Shown here: positions 16,246 to 24,638 of the stretch, one piece after another
Layout of the letters: the number at the start of each line of letters is the position of its first letter
How positions within the stretch are numbered: the stretch's first letter is position 1
DNA from: Streptomyces smyrnaeus
GTDB taxonomy: Bacteria; Actinomycetota; Actinomycetes; Streptomycetales; Streptomycetaceae
DNA length: 64,000 nt
Reading direction: 5' to 3'
NCBI RefSeq assembly: GCF_017676345.1
Contig: NZ_JAFFZM010000008.1
Coordinates: 186,001 to 250,000 of the forward strand
Notes under the pieces: model-generated
What the model saw: the letters and a program-made list of their open reading frames with translations, nothing else
Databases searched by the model: none
Told to the model about the DNA's origin: nothing
Position numbers and translations under genes: made by a program

Positions 16246-17187
16246 ATGGATCTGCGGCAGCTGGAGTTCTTCGTCGCCGTGGTGGAGGAGGCCGGCTTCA
16301 CCAGGGCCGCCGAACGCCTCCACCTTGCCCAGCCCGGCATCAGCGCCCGCATCCGCCGGCTCGAACGGGAACTGGGCCACCCTCTCCTGGATCGCACGGG
16401 GCGTTCGGTGACGCCCACCGAGGTCGGTGAGGCCGTACTGCCGTACGCCAGGGCCGCCCTGGAGGCCGTCGAGAACGTCCGCCACGCAGCGGACGCGTTC
16501 ACCGGTCTGTTGCGCGGCCATGTGGCGGTCGGCCTTGTCTCCGGCGCGACCGGTCAGTTCGACATCGCCTCCGTGCTGGCCGACTTCCATCGTGAGCACC
16601 CGCGTGTCGAGATCGCCCTCACCGAGGACACCTCCGAGCGCATGCTCCAGGCCCTGCGCCGGGGCGAGCTCGACATCGGCGTACTGGGGCTCGCGGACGA
16701 GCATCCGCCCGAGGGCACCGCGGCCGAGATCGTGGTGGACGAGCCGGTCGTCGCGGCTGTCGCACCGGGCGACCCACTGCTGGCGCACGGGGCGGGACCT
16801 GTAGGCGTCACCGCCCTGCGGGACCGCGCCCTGATCAGCCTGCCCAGCGGCACCGGCCTGCGCGGCGTCCTCGAGCGTGCCTGCGCCGAGGCCGGGTTCC
16901 GGCCCCGGGTGGCCTTCGAGGCCGCCGCTCCGCCTCTCCTCGCCCGGCTGGCGGCGCGCGGGCTGGGCGTCGCCGTCGTACCGGACATGCCGCCACAGGT
17001 GGCCGCCTCACTGGGGCTGCGGACGCTGCGTCTGACGCCTCAGCCGCGGGCCCGGATCGCCCTCACCTGGCGCACCGGCGGCCCGGCAGCCCCCGCCGCC
17101 CGCGCCCTGCTGCCCCGGCTGCGCACCGCCCTGGAGGCGCCCAGAACGGGCGACCGCGGCCACGCCCTGGGTGAATGGAGCGCATGA
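16246..17187 (+). CDS. LysR family transcriptional regulator
   Basis: 313 aa. MDLRQLEFFVAVVEEAGFTRAAERLHLAQPGIS is the canonical LysR helix-turn-helix (about residues 1-33), followed by the inducer-binding domain (VGLVSGATGQFDIASVLADF onward). TAGGCT ends 7 bases before the ATG, so I take this start over an upstream one and expect a leaderless transcript. It is divergent from the mycothiol-dependent enzyme gene; in this layout LysR proteins usually control the divergent neighbour. The final ATGA couples it to a short ORF. Confidence 0.88.
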   Translation: MDLRQLEFFVAVVEEAGFTRAAERLHLAQPGISARIRRLERELGHPLLDRTGRSVTPTEVGEAVLPYARAALEAVENVRHAADAFTGLLRGHVAVGLVSGATGQFDIASVLADFHREHPRVEIALTEDTSERMLQALRRGELDIGVLGLADEHPPEGTAAEIVVDEPVVAAVAPGDPLLAHGAGPVGVTALRDRALISLPSGTGLRGVLERACAEAGFRPRVAFEAAAPPLLARLAARGLGVAVVPDMPPQVAASLGLRTLRLTPQPRARIALTWRTGGPAAPAARALLPRLRTALEAPRTGDRGHALGEWSA

Positions 17188-17321
17188 CGTACTTCCTCAC
17201 CACCGACGTCGGCGAGTGCATCGACGAGCTCGACGACGCCACCGCGTGGCCAGGGCGGGGGCGGGGAGACCGTCCCCGCCCCCGGCGCACTGCCCGTCAG
17301 CCTTCGCGGCGGTCTTCCTGA
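17184..17321 (+). CDS. short ORF coupled to lysR, probably truncated
   Basis: 45-aa frame whose ATG overlaps the lysR stop (ATGA). The first ~22 residues (MTYFLTTDVGECIDELDDAT) have normal codon bias and look protein-like; the rest is Arg/Pro-rich sequence generated by the terminator hairpin. This suggests the 5' end of a gene truncated by deletion. I do not recognise it. Confidence 0.3.
   Translation: MTYFLTTDVGECIDELDDATAWPGRGRGDRPRPRRTARQPSRRSS
17257..17283. terminator. GC-rich hairpin downstream of lysR
   Basis: GGGGGCGGGGA (17257-17267) and TCCCCGCCCCC (17273-17283) are exact reverse complements around a 5-base loop. It lies about 70 bases after the lysR stop and 110 bases before the stop of the convergent glycosyltransferase gene. 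Confidence 0.6.
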
Positions 17322-17396
17322 CGGCCTTCCGGTCGGCTTTCCAGCGGCCTTCAGTGGACCTCCGGCGGGCCGCAGGGCGGCTGTCGGCGGGGTCGG

Positions 17397-18707
17397 TCAG
17401 TCGTCGAACCCGCCGTACTGCTCGATGAGCTCCACAGCGCGCCGCGTACCCCCCTCGGCGCGCGCTTCGGCGCTCAACTCGGCGCACCGCCGGGCGACCT
17501 CCGGGTCACTGGTGAGTGCGGACAGCGCCGCACGCAGCCGCTCCGGGGTCGCCTCCTCGGTGTCGATCCGGTGAGCGACGCCCAGACCGACCAGCCGGTC
17601 GGCGTTCTGGAACTGCTCGGCCCCCTGCGGCACAGCGATCATCGGCGTCGCGGTGCGCAGCCCTTCGGCGCTGCCGCCCATCCCCGCGTGCGTGACGAAC
17701 GCGTCGGCCTGCTCCAGGATCGCCAGCTGCGGCACCCAGGAGTGCACTTCCACGTTCTCCGGGATCTCTCCCAGCTCTGCCGGGTCGGTGTACTTGCCGA
17801 TCTGCAGCACCACATGCCAGCCCGGCAGCCCGCCGAAGGCCGCCAGACAGTGCCGGTAGAACTCGGGCTGTCTGGTGTAGGCGGACCCCAGTGACACCAG
17901 CAGCACCCGCTCGGCGCCGTCGGGACGCCGCCATGTGCCACGGGCCGACGGCCCCTCGGCGGAGGGCACGCCGAAGCAGGGGCCGACGAAGGTGACGCGG
18001 TCGGTGTCCACCCGCTCGGCGTTGGGCTGCATCGCGCGCGGGATCAGGGCCAGTGCCCGCTCCGGCAGGCTCAGATAGGTGTCGACATCCTTCGTGGTCG
18101 CTCCGCAATCGGCCAGCCAGGAGGCGCACTTGGCGCGGAGGGCGTCCGCGCCCGGCAGCCCCCACAGCTGCGCCCCGACCTCCTCCCGGTAGCCGTCCCA
18201 GGCCACGAACGTGGGCGAGAGCTGCACAACGGGCCGGTCCTGCTCCTCGGCCAGTGCCCGGGCCGCCAGCGATCCGATGTCGTACAGGTACAGGTCCGGC
18301 CGGTCCTGGTCGTAGGCGGCCCGCAGCTGAGGAAGCACGGCTATCGCGTCGTCCAGGAAGAGCTCCATGGCGGCGATCGGATCGCTGGGCCAGTTGTTGT
18401 CCGCGACGGGCAGCGAGGAGGTGTAGGGCACCGGCTCGGCGCCCGTGGAGGCGAGGTGCGCGGCGGTCTGTTCGACCGCCGCCGGGTCGTTGGCGTAGGT
18501 CACCCGGTGCCCCCGGGCGACGAGTTGCCGGATGATCTCCAGGCTGGGCAGCACATGGCTGACCGCGGGAATGCCGATCATCGCGATATGGGCGCGGCGG
18601 TCAGCGGGCCGGGCCCCCGGAATGGCGTCGGACGAACGGGCCGTCGGGGAAATACGGAATTCACCGGATGTGCGGGACGCACGGGATGCGCGGGATGTAC
18701 GAGACAT
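17397..18707 (-). CDS. mgt: macrolide-family glycosyltransferase (OleD/Mgt-like)
   Basis: 436-aa GT1 (GT-B fold) enzyme. AHIAMIGIPAVSHVLPSLE, LSPTFVAWDGY, LVSLGSAYTRQPEFYR, GWHVVLQIG, VHSWVPQLAILEQADAFVTHAGMGGSAEGL and IAVPQGAEQFQNADRL match the OleD/OleI/Mgt group closely, including the UDP-sugar-binding HAGxGGxxE region. These enzymes inactivate macrolides by glucosylating the desosamine 2'-OH. The N-terminal pattern that is usually HGHVNPS reads VSHVLPS here, so one His of the pair is replaced; whether the remaining His aligns with the catalytic base needs an alignment. An N-terminal extension of about 30 Arg/Ser-rich residues precedes the domain. A structured 160-base leader lies upstream. 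Confidence 0.86.
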   Translation of the reverse strand: MSRTSRASRASRTSGEFRISPTARSSDAIPGARPADRRAHIAMIGIPAVSHVLPSLEIIRQLVARGHRVTYANDPAAVEQTAAHLASTGAEPVPYTSSLPVADNNWPSDPIAAMELFLDDAIAVLPQLRAAYDQDRPDLYLYDIGSLAARALAEEQDRPVVQLSPTFVAWDGYREEVGAQLWGLPGADALRAKCASWLADCGATTKDVDTYLSLPERALALIPRAMQPNAERVDTDRVTFVGPCFGVPSAEGPSARGTWRRPDGAERVLLVSLGSAYTRQPEFYRHCLAAFGGLPGWHVVLQIGKYTDPAELGEIPENVEVHSWVPQLAILEQADAFVTHAGMGGSAEGLRTATPMIAVPQGAEQFQNADRLVGLGVAHRIDTEEATPERLRAALSALTSDPEVARRCAELSAEARAEGGTRRAVELIEQYGGFDD

Positions 18708-18867
18708 GAGTGATCACTCGTTTCAGATCTACGGTTTCGCGCCGCGACGAGAATCCGCGGCGGGAAATGGACACGCTGAGCAGACCGGTGTGCGCATGCG
18801 CACCGGTGCGAGAGGGGGACGGGGCGCCGCCCCGCGCGTGTCAGCCGTAGATCTGGTGAAAGTACAT
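18708..18867 (-). promoter_or_regulatory. structured mRNA leader of mgt, possible attenuator
   Basis: Bases 18845-18855 inside a short upstream ORF are the exact reverse complement of 18724-18734, located 16 bases before the mgt start; TTT/AAA pairing extends the stem past a 3-base bulge. Three local hairpins lie between the two arms: 18821-18833, 18785-18806 and 18740-18762. A 12-base palindrome GAGTGATCACTC (18708-18719) abuts the ATG. If the long stem forms, the mgt start region is sequestered; a ribosome paused on the upstream ORF would open it. This is the layout of translational attenuation in erm-type resistance genes. Confidence 0.45.
18841..18867 (-). CDS. putative 8-residue leader peptide MYFHQIYG
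   Basis: ATG, seven codons and TGA, too short for normal gene calling. TATTGT (18880-18875 on the minus strand) ends 7 bases before the ATG, the geometry of a leaderless transcript, so transcription would begin at this ATG. Codons 5-8 form one arm of the long inverted repeat with the mgt start region. The peptide does not match a macrolide-arrest motif that I know; the case rests on position and pairing. Confidence 0.35.
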   Translation of the reverse strand: MYFHQIYG

Positions 18868-19149
18868 GCCGCCCACAATACCGACATCCCGCTGTCTCAC
18901 GCAGGAGTTACATACGTCGTGAAAAGCGCATGCTCATAAGTCTGAGTACTGCCCACAGGGGTTTCCGCTGGCTGGAGTAGTCGTTGACGGGGTTGTACCC
19001 GAGACGGTCATCCCCGGCATCCGCCCCTGGCGCTGGTCATCGCGGACGACACAGGGCTGCGCGCCATCGGTCACCACCGGAAGCGTGCGCGTGCGGGACC
19101 AGTCTCGACACAGTCGTCTGAACCTGCCCGCAGAAAAGAGAGTTCAGTC
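18868..19149. other. divergent intergenic region
   Basis: Between the mgt leader and the next gene on the plus strand. It holds the putative leader -10 box at its left end, a less GC-rich segment around 18900-18990, and GAGAG ahead of a TTG start at the right end. No ORF with coding character was seen. Confidence 0.5.
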
Positions 19150-19992
19150 TTGACCGAGACGTCGCACTCGTACGCGCCCTATGCACCCCCTGATCCGGAC
19201 ACCGGCTTTCCCGGGCCGAGAAGAGCCGCCGAACCGGACCTGCACTCAGCTCACGCGTACGGCGCCTCGCCGGTCAGGAACGAAACCGCGGCGCGTCTGG
19301 GCCTCACCGATCCGACCGATACCGGCACTCTCGGACTGACCCGCTTCGGCTCGCCGCACTCCGAGCACGGCGAGCGCCCCGAGCACGCCGAGCACCCGGA
19401 CCTGGACGCCGAACTCGCCCACTTCCTCGACACGGTCGAACAGCAGGGGTTCGCCGACTCCCCGGCCGCGCTCACCCGGGCCAGACACCGCAAGGAACGT
19501 CCCTTGGAGCGGGTGAAGCAGCAGCGCGGGGCGCAGCTGAGCTGGCGACGGATCCTCAGCGCCTTTTCCGTCACGCTCACTGCCATGATCGTGGTGCTGG
19601 TCAGTTTCCTGGGCGCCAAGGCGTCCTACCCGTCGCTCTACGACCTCGCTCAGGAGTCGGCGCCCCCGAGCGTCGCGCACGCCTGGCCGCTGCTGATCTA
19701 CGCACCCTGGGTCGCCGCCACGCTCTCCATCCTGCGGACCCGCGCCTACCGCCGCCGCACCGTGCACTCCTGGCTCGTCGTACTGTTCTTCGCCGCCGTC
19801 GCCTCACTGCTGTGCGTCGCCGACGCACCCCCCACTCCGGCCGGCATCGCGGTGGCCGGCCTGCCGCCCATCACGGCGCTGCTCTGCTTCCACCAACTCG
19901 TCCGACAGCTCGACCTCCCTCCGGTGCCCACGGCCCCCTCCCGGCACGCCCGCCCTCCCCGTGGGACCAACCGCCACCGGTCCGCGGGCTGA
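19150..19992 (+). CDS. DUF2637-like integral membrane protein
   Basis: 280 aa starting at a TTG with AGAGAG about 7 bases upstream; there is no in-frame ATG or GTG near the N-terminus. The first ~120 residues are polar and disordered (Pro, His, Glu). Then come four hydrophobic segments: SAFSVTLTAMIVVLVSFLG, WPLLIYAPWVAATLSIL, SWLVVLFFAAVASLLCV and GIAVAGLPPITALLCF. The tail is basic. This matches DUF2637/SpdB-like proteins of streptomycetes, some of which are linked to plasmid spread, though chromosomal copies are common. Function unknown. A strong hairpin follows the stop. Confidence 0.68.
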   Translation: MTETSHSYAPYAPPDPDTGFPGPRRAAEPDLHSAHAYGASPVRNETAARLGLTDPTDTGTLGLTRFGSPHSEHGERPEHAEHPDLDAELAHFLDTVEQQGFADSPAALTRARHRKERPLERVKQQRGAQLSWRRILSAFSVTLTAMIVVLVSFLGAKASYPSLYDLAQESAPPSVAHAWPLLIYAPWVAATLSILRTRAYRRRTVHSWLVVLFFAAVASLLCVADAPPTPAGIAVAGLPPITALLCFHQLVRQLDLPPVPTAPSRHARPPRGTNRHRSAG

Positions 19993-19995
19993 GGG

Positions 19996-20039
19996 GCGGT
20001 CAACCGGGTTGACCACAAATGGACAACCCGGTTGACCGC
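19996..20039. terminator. 16-bp perfect hairpin between convergent genes
   Basis: GCGGTCAACCGGGTTG (19996-20011) and its exact reverse complement (20024-20039) flank a 12-base loop, starting 4 bases after the stop of the DUF2637-like gene. Probably a bidirectional terminator for that gene and the convergent XRE gene. Confidence 0.75.
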
Positions 20040-20104
20040 TCCCCGCTCAGCACCGGGGACGACTCCGACAGCCGACCGGACCAGCGCTGCGGTCGGCACA
20101 CTCG

Positions 20105-20791
20105 TCACCCCTCGTCGACGGCCCGCTCGCTCCCGTCGACGGCCCGGTCACTCCCGTCGGCGGCCCGGTCACTCCGGTCGGCGGGACGGCCTGCTCCCTC
20201 GACGGAACGGGCCTGACGGGGCTGCGCCCGGACATGCAGGCGCTCCCCCTGACGACCGAAGAGGCTGAGTATCTCCACGGGGCCGCTGCCCGTGCTGCCG
20301 AACCAGTGCGGCAGCCGGGTGTCGAACTCGGCGACCTCACCCGGGCCCAGCACCAGGTCGTGCGCGGCCAGCCGCAGTCGCAGCCGCCCCGAGAGGACAT
20401 ACAGCCACTCGTGGCCCTCGTGCGTGCACAGGTCCGGCTCGGACCGCTGTGCCGGGAGCACCATTTTGAACGCCTGCTGCGGCCCCGGCTGGCTGGTCAA
20501 CGGCAGCACCGTGTTGCCGTTGACCCGCTGCGGCTTGAGCCGCACCCGGGGATCACCGACCTCCGGAGCGTCGACCAGTTCGTCCAGCGGCACCTGGTGG
20601 GCCTGAGCGAGAGGCAGCAGCAGTTCCAGGCTCGGGCGGCGTCGGCCGGACTCCAGCCTGGACAGCGTGCTCTTGGAGATACCGGTCGCCCGCGCGAGGG
20701 CGGCCAGGGTGAGCCCCCGCCGGGTGCGCAACCGCTTGAGCCGCGGACCGACCTGGGCGAGAGCCTGTGCGAGGGCGTCGGAGTCTGCCAC
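20105..20791 (-). CDS. XRE-cupin transcriptional regulator
   Basis: 228 aa. The N-terminal helix-turn-helix (KRLRTRRGLTLAALARATG, ISKSTLSRLESGRRRPSL) is followed by a cupin sensor (HEGHEWLYVLSGRLRLRL, LGPGEVAEFDTRLPHWFG). The start is a GTG; the upstream frame has no homology. It is divergent from a thioredoxin-reductase-like flavoprotein gene, a recurring arrangement in which the regulator controls the flavoprotein. The last ~25 residues (RSDRAADGSDRAVDGSERAV) come from 21-base tandem repeats at 20111-20189, so the C-terminus is probably dispensable. Confidence 0.85.
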   Translation of the reverse strand: MADSDALAQALAQVGPRLKRLRTRRGLTLAALARATGISKSTLSRLESGRRRPSLELLLPLAQAHQVPLDELVDAPEVGDPRVRLKPQRVNGNTVLPLTSQPGPQQAFKMVLPAQRSEPDLCTHEGHEWLYVLSGRLRLRLAAHDLVLGPGEVAEFDTRLPHWFGSTGSGPVEILSLFGRQGERLHVRAQPRQARSVEGAGRPADRSDRAADGSDRAVDGSERAVDEG

Positions 20792-20883
20792 CCGCCCATT
20801 GCACCCTGCTTTTCCCGGAAACGGCAACAAAGTTTGCCGCTCTGCCGCGGCTGGTCGCAGCCTGCGTCCAGGAGGTGATCGCG

Positions 20884-21897
20884 ATGAGCGACACGAAGTC
20901 CCCCCGGCGCGCCGACGAAGTCGGCAACAAGGCGGCCGGGGCAGTCGAGAAGGTGTACGACGCGGTGGTGATCGGCGCGGGCGCCGGCGGTCTGAACGCC
21001 GCCCTCGTACTGGCACGGGCCCGCTGCACGGTGGCAGTGGTGGACGGCGGCCGACCCCGCAACGCACCCGCCGCACACATGCGGGGTTTCCTCTCCCGAG
21101 ACGGCATGCCCCCCGCGGATCTGCTGGAGGCCGGCCGGGCGGAGCTCACCGGCTACGGTGCCGACATCTTCGACAACCACGTTGACCGGGTAGCCCCCGG
21201 CTTCTTCGTCCATCTGTCCGGCGGAGCAGTACTGAGGGCACGCCGCATCGTGGTGGCCACCGGACTGCGCGACCAGTTGCCCGACATCCCCGGCGTCCGC
21301 GAACGGTGGGGACGCGATCTGCTGCACTGCCCGTTCTGCCACGGCTACGAGGTCCGCGACCAGCCGCTCGGCGTACTGGGCACCCACCCCGACTCGGTCG
21401 ACCAGGCGCTGCTGCTCGTCCAGTGGTCTGCCGACGTCGTCCACTTCCCGCACACCCGGCCACTGAGCGACCAGGACCGCGAACGGCTGACCGCGCGCGG
21501 CGTCCGCACGGTCGAGGGCGAGATCAAGCGCCTGGCGGTGACCGACGACCGGCTGGAAGGCGTCGAGCTGACCGACGGCCGCGTCGTACCGCGCAGCGCG
21601 GCGTTCGTCTTCCCCCGGATGGTGCCGAACGACTCCCTCCTGACGGAACTGGGCTGCGCCAAGGACGAACGGGGACTGGTGACCACCGACGGCTCGGGCC
21701 GCACCAGCGTGTACGGCGTCTGGGCAGTCGGCAACGTCGTGGACCCACGCGCCCAAGTGGTGACAGCCGCGGGCATGGGCGCCGCGGCGGCCTTCGCCCT
21801 CACCCACGACCTGGTGGACGAAGACATCGACCGGGCCCTCGAAGCACACCGCGCGGACGCTCTCGCCGTGCCCGCCCCGCAGGGAGCCGCCGTATGA
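20884..21897 (+). CDS. thioredoxin-reductase-like FAD oxidoreductase
   Basis: 337 aa. VVIGAGAGGLNAALVLARA binds FAD, VVATGLRDQLPDIPGV is the second strand, LHCPFCHGYEVRDQ holds a CxxC dithiol in the active-site position, and GVWAVGNVVDP near the end is the flavin-binding motif. This is the low-molecular-weight thioredoxin reductase fold, but the CPFC sequence and the poorly conserved NADP loop suggest a specialised flavoprotein. AGGAGG lies 8 bases before the ATG. It is translationally coupled (ATGA) to a methyltransferase and controlled most likely by the divergent XRE-cupin regulator. Confidence 0.86.
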   Translation: MSDTKSPRRADEVGNKAAGAVEKVYDAVVIGAGAGGLNAALVLARARCTVAVVDGGRPRNAPAAHMRGFLSRDGMPPADLLEAGRAELTGYGADIFDNHVDRVAPGFFVHLSGGAVLRARRIVVATGLRDQLPDIPGVRERWGRDLLHCPFCHGYEVRDQPLGVLGTHPDSVDQALLLVQWSADVVHFPHTRPLSDQDRERLTARGVRTVEGEIKRLAVTDDRLEGVELTDGRVVPRSAAFVFPRMVPNDSLLTELGCAKDERGLVTTDGSGRTSVYGVWAVGNVVDPRAQVVTAAGMGAAAAFALTHDLVDEDIDRALEAHRADALAVPAPQGAAV

Positions 21898-22775
21898 CGC
21901 AGACTCGCCCGACGGACGTGGACTGGGAAGCGCTCGGCGCGGCACTGGAGCGCGAGGCCGAACTCCACCTGCCCGCCCTGGAATCGGCGACAGCCTGGCT
22001 GCGCGACCTGCTGCGTACCGACGCCACGGACGACAGCGCGGTCGGCCGCGTCCTCGACATCGGCAGTGGACCGGGCGTCATCAGCTGCCTGCTCGCCGAC
22101 CGCTTCCCCGGCGCGGAGGTCGTCGCCGTCGACCAGGCGCCCGGCCTCCTGGAACGCACCCGGGCCCGCGCGGACCGCCAGAACCCGGCCGGCAGAGTCG
22201 TCACCCACCGAGCCGACCTGCCCGAAGAGCTGGCCGACCTGGGAGCGGCCGAACTGATCTGGACGAGCCACGCGGTACACCACCTCGGCGACCAACAGGC
22301 CGCCCTGGACACCCTGGCCACCCGTCTGCGCCCCGGCGGCATACTGGCTGTCGCCGAACGCGGACTGCCCCCGCGCTTCCTCCCCCGCGACATCGGCATC
22401 GGCCGCCCGGGCCTGCAGGCGAGACTGGACGCGGCGTCCGAGGAGAGCTTCGCAGCAATGCGCGCCGCCCTCCCCGGATCGACGTCAACCGTGGAGGACT
22501 GGCCCGCCATGCTCTCCCACGCCGGCCTCGTCCCCACCGGCACCCGCACCTTCCTCACCGATCACCCGTCCCCCCTCGCCCTGCCGGCCCGGGAACACCT
22601 CCACCACCTACTGACCCGCCTGCGCCACCAACTGGCCCCCTACCTGCCCGAGGAGGACCTCACCACCCTCGACCATCTGTTGCACGGCGACGCCTGCACC
22701 GGCATCCTCTGGCGCCCCGACGCCTTCTTCCTCACCGCCACCACGATCCACACCGCCCGCGCCTGCCACCGCTGA
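21894..22775 (+). CDS. class I SAM-dependent methyltransferase
   Basis: 293 aa. RVLDIGSGPGVISCLLADRF is SAM motif I, VVAVDQAP the acidic loop, and LIWTSHAVHHLGD with LRPGGILAVAERG follow in the usual order. The C-terminal half (about residues 165-293) is a substrate-specific cap. The start overlaps the stop of the flavoprotein gene (ATGA) and has AGGGAG upstream, so the two are co-translated. A role in modifying a thiol or redox-active small molecule together with the flavoprotein is possible but unproven. Confidence 0.83.
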   Translation: MTQTRPTDVDWEALGAALEREAELHLPALESATAWLRDLLRTDATDDSAVGRVLDIGSGPGVISCLLADRFPGAEVVAVDQAPGLLERTRARADRQNPAGRVVTHRADLPEELADLGAAELIWTSHAVHHLGDQQAALDTLATRLRPGGILAVAERGLPPRFLPRDIGIGRPGLQARLDAASEESFAAMRAALPGSTSTVEDWPAMLSHAGLVPTGTRTFLTDHPSPLALPAREHLHHLLTRLRHQLAPYLPEEDLTTLDHLLHGDACTGILWRPDAFFLTATTIHTARACHR

Positions 22776-22794
22776 CCGTTCCCCGACATACGAA

Positions 22795-22828
22795 AGAGCC
22801 CCTGCCGGATGACTCCGACAGGGGCTCT
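22795..22828. terminator. terminator between methyltransferase and tRNA-Ala
   Basis: AGAGCCCCTG (22795-22804) pairs exactly with CAGGGGCTCT (22819-22828); the inner CGG/CCG extends the stem. Read on the minus strand it is followed by TTTCG, so it fits as the tRNA-Ala terminator and also ends the convergent methyltransferase operon. Confidence 0.75.
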
Positions 22829-22837
22829 GACGTGCGG

Positions 22838-22911
22838 TGGACCTGAGGGGATTTGAACCCCTGACCCTCTCGTTGCGAACGAGATGCGCTACCGGACTGC
22901 GCCACAGGCCC
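22838..22911 (-). tRNA. tRNA-Ala (anticodon CGC)
   Basis: 74-base cloverleaf on the minus strand. The acceptor stem has the G3:U70 pair that defines alanine tRNAs. The anticodon loop is TTCGCAA between TCTCG and CGAGA, giving anticodon CGC for GCG codons. The T arm reads AGGGGTTCAAATCCCCT. CCA is not encoded (ACCG follows). A hairpin with a T-run lies just downstream. Confidence 0.95.
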
Positions 22912-22986
22912 TTGCGACGGATGAAACTTTAGCATCCTCGCCGGGGCGGGAGGAAATCCGTTCCTGCGCTGGTCACAGGGGGAGGA

Positions 22987-24465
22987 TCATTCGTTGGCGG
23001 CGCGGGGGCGGTGCTCGTCCTCGTACTGGTCGAAGAGGGGCGTGCGGTCGCGGCGGGGGTGCGAGGCCTCGTCGCCGGGGGCCGAGGGCTCGGCGGGGTG
23101 GGGCTCGGCGACGGGGGCGGTGCTGGAGCGGGCCGAGCTCCACGCGTCCGGGGCCTCCAGGTCGACGCCCCGGGTGGAGCGGGGGGCGACCGGGGCGCTC
23201 ACATAGGTGGGCAGCGGGACCGGTACGGGATCCCAGCCTTCGCCCTCGGAGGAGTCGCGGTCCCGGGCACGCTGCTGGTCGACCCATTCGGCGTGGTCGG
23301 TCTGCTCGACCAGGGCACGCCGTTCGGCCGCCTCCTGCTGTTCCGCTTGGACGCGGGCCTCCTGCCGGGCGTCCATCCGGTCCTCACCGGAAGCGTCAGC
23401 GTGGGCACTGCCGCGCTCGCGCTCCCGCTCGGGCTGCGCACCGTCCGGAGCGGCAGCCGCCCGTGGGCGGCGCCCCTCGCGACCGGCTCCCTGCGCCGGA
23501 CGGGCGGAGAGGCCTGGTTCGGTGTCCGTTTCCTGCGCCGCGGCCCGGCGGCGGCCGGAAGCGCTCTTGGCGCTGCCGCGCGGCCGCTGGGCGTGCAGGC
23601 TGCGCGCTGCCGCCTCGGCCTGGCGCCGGTCCATGGTGAACGCGAAACGGCGCCGCTCCTGCGCGCGGAGGTAGACGATGTAGGTGCTCAGCAGGACGGC
23701 GGGAACGGCGGGCACCCACAGGAGGGCGAGTCCGCGGACTGCCGCGATGACGGTGCCGACGGTGAAGGCCAGGAACAGCAGCATCGTCGTACGCCGCCGT
23801 CGCGCCAGCAGCTTGGCGCGCTTGGCCTGCTTGGCGCGTCTGCCTTCCAGTGCGGCAGCACGCGCGTCCGCCACCTGCCCCCGTACCGCGCCCGTGCGCG
23901 GGCCGTCGGGGCCGGCCTGGACGGGGTCCTCTCCGGCGCGCGGGTCTCGCCCGTGGTGCGCCTGCCCGGGACGGGCCTGCCGGGGATGCGCCTGCCGGGC
24001 GTGCTCCGCCGCGTCAGGGCCGCCTTCTGCGGCAGCAGGACTTTCGTGCGCGGCAGAGACTCGGTGAGCGTGCACTTCGGTCAGCGCTTCGGCACCGGGC
24101 GCGCCGACCATGGTCTTGGGGTCGGCAAAGGCCCGGACGTCCACCGCCTGCTCGGTGACGGCGTCCGGGTCACTCGTGTACGCGTCATCGTCGAAGCCGT
24201 ACGCGGCGGGACCGCTCGGCTCTGCTGCGGCTTTCCGCTCGTACGGATCGTCCGCTGCCCACCCCTCGCGTGCCCGGCGTCGCTCCGCTTCTCTCGCGTA
24301 ACGACGCTCCATGCCGGCCTTGCCGGACAGCAGCCGGATGGCGGTGCTGAAGCGTTCCGTCGGACGGGCTTCGTTCAGCTCGTCCTGTCGGCGAAGCCAC
24401 ATCGGCACCAAGTAGGCGGCCCAGGCCCCGACGATGACTGCGTAGATGAGGCCACTGCTGCTCAC
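22987..24465 (-). CDS. sepX: SepX/GlpR-like cell division membrane protein
   Basis: 492 aa. One membrane helix at the N-terminus (GLIYAVIVGAWAAYLVPMW), then WLRRQDELNEARPTERFSTAIRLL, a long charged disordered region, two more hydrophobic segments (TTMLLFLAFTVGTVIAAV, WVPAVPAVLLSTYIVYL), and a second long Arg/Glu/Pro-rich tail. The conserved N-terminal block and the location close to glp/moeA identify the actinobacterial family called SepX in Streptomyces and GlpR in Corynebacterium, which acts with FtsZ and Glp at the septum. I chose a GTG with TACCGT 6 bases upstream, implying a leaderless transcript. Confidence 0.82.
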   Translation of the reverse strand: MSSSGLIYAVIVGAWAAYLVPMWLRRQDELNEARPTERFSTAIRLLSGKAGMERRYAREAERRRAREGWAADDPYERKAAAEPSGPAAYGFDDDAYTSDPDAVTEQAVDVRAFADPKTMVGAPGAEALTEVHAHRVSAAHESPAAAEGGPDAAEHARQAHPRQARPGQAHHGRDPRAGEDPVQAGPDGPRTGAVRGQVADARAAALEGRRAKQAKRAKLLARRRRTTMLLFLAFTVGTVIAAVRGLALLWVPAVPAVLLSTYIVYLRAQERRRFAFTMDRRQAEAAARSLHAQRPRGSAKSASGRRRAAAQETDTEPGLSARPAQGAGREGRRPRAAAAPDGAQPERERERGSAHADASGEDRMDARQEARVQAEQQEAAERRALVEQTDHAEWVDQQRARDRDSSEGEGWDPVPVPLPTYVSAPVAPRSTRGVDLEAPDAWSSARSSTAPVAEPHPAEPSAPGDEASHPRRDRTPLFDQYEDEHRPRAANE

Positions 24466-24638
24466 CCTCACACGGTAGAGGGGATCGCATGAGCCCATCT
24501 GCCAAATAGCCCGGTGTGTCGCACGATCTGGCTGATCCCTCGAACTTTTTTTGTGACTGCTCGTCCGGGCTACGCGGAAATGGCCGATAAATGGCCGGGC
24601 AGGGGCTGGCTATCCCGACAACCCCACAATTCGAACGT

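Noticed and set aside
14459..18707. Macrolide biosynthetic gene cluster
   Set aside because: A resistance-type rRNA methyltransferase and glycosyltransferase occur near each other, but no polyketide synthase or deoxysugar genes are present.
18706..18939. Plus-strand ORF starting MSDHSFQIYG over the mgt leader
   Set aside because: Its apparent similarity to the minus-strand leader peptide comes from the inverted repeat; the rest has no coding character or ribosome site.
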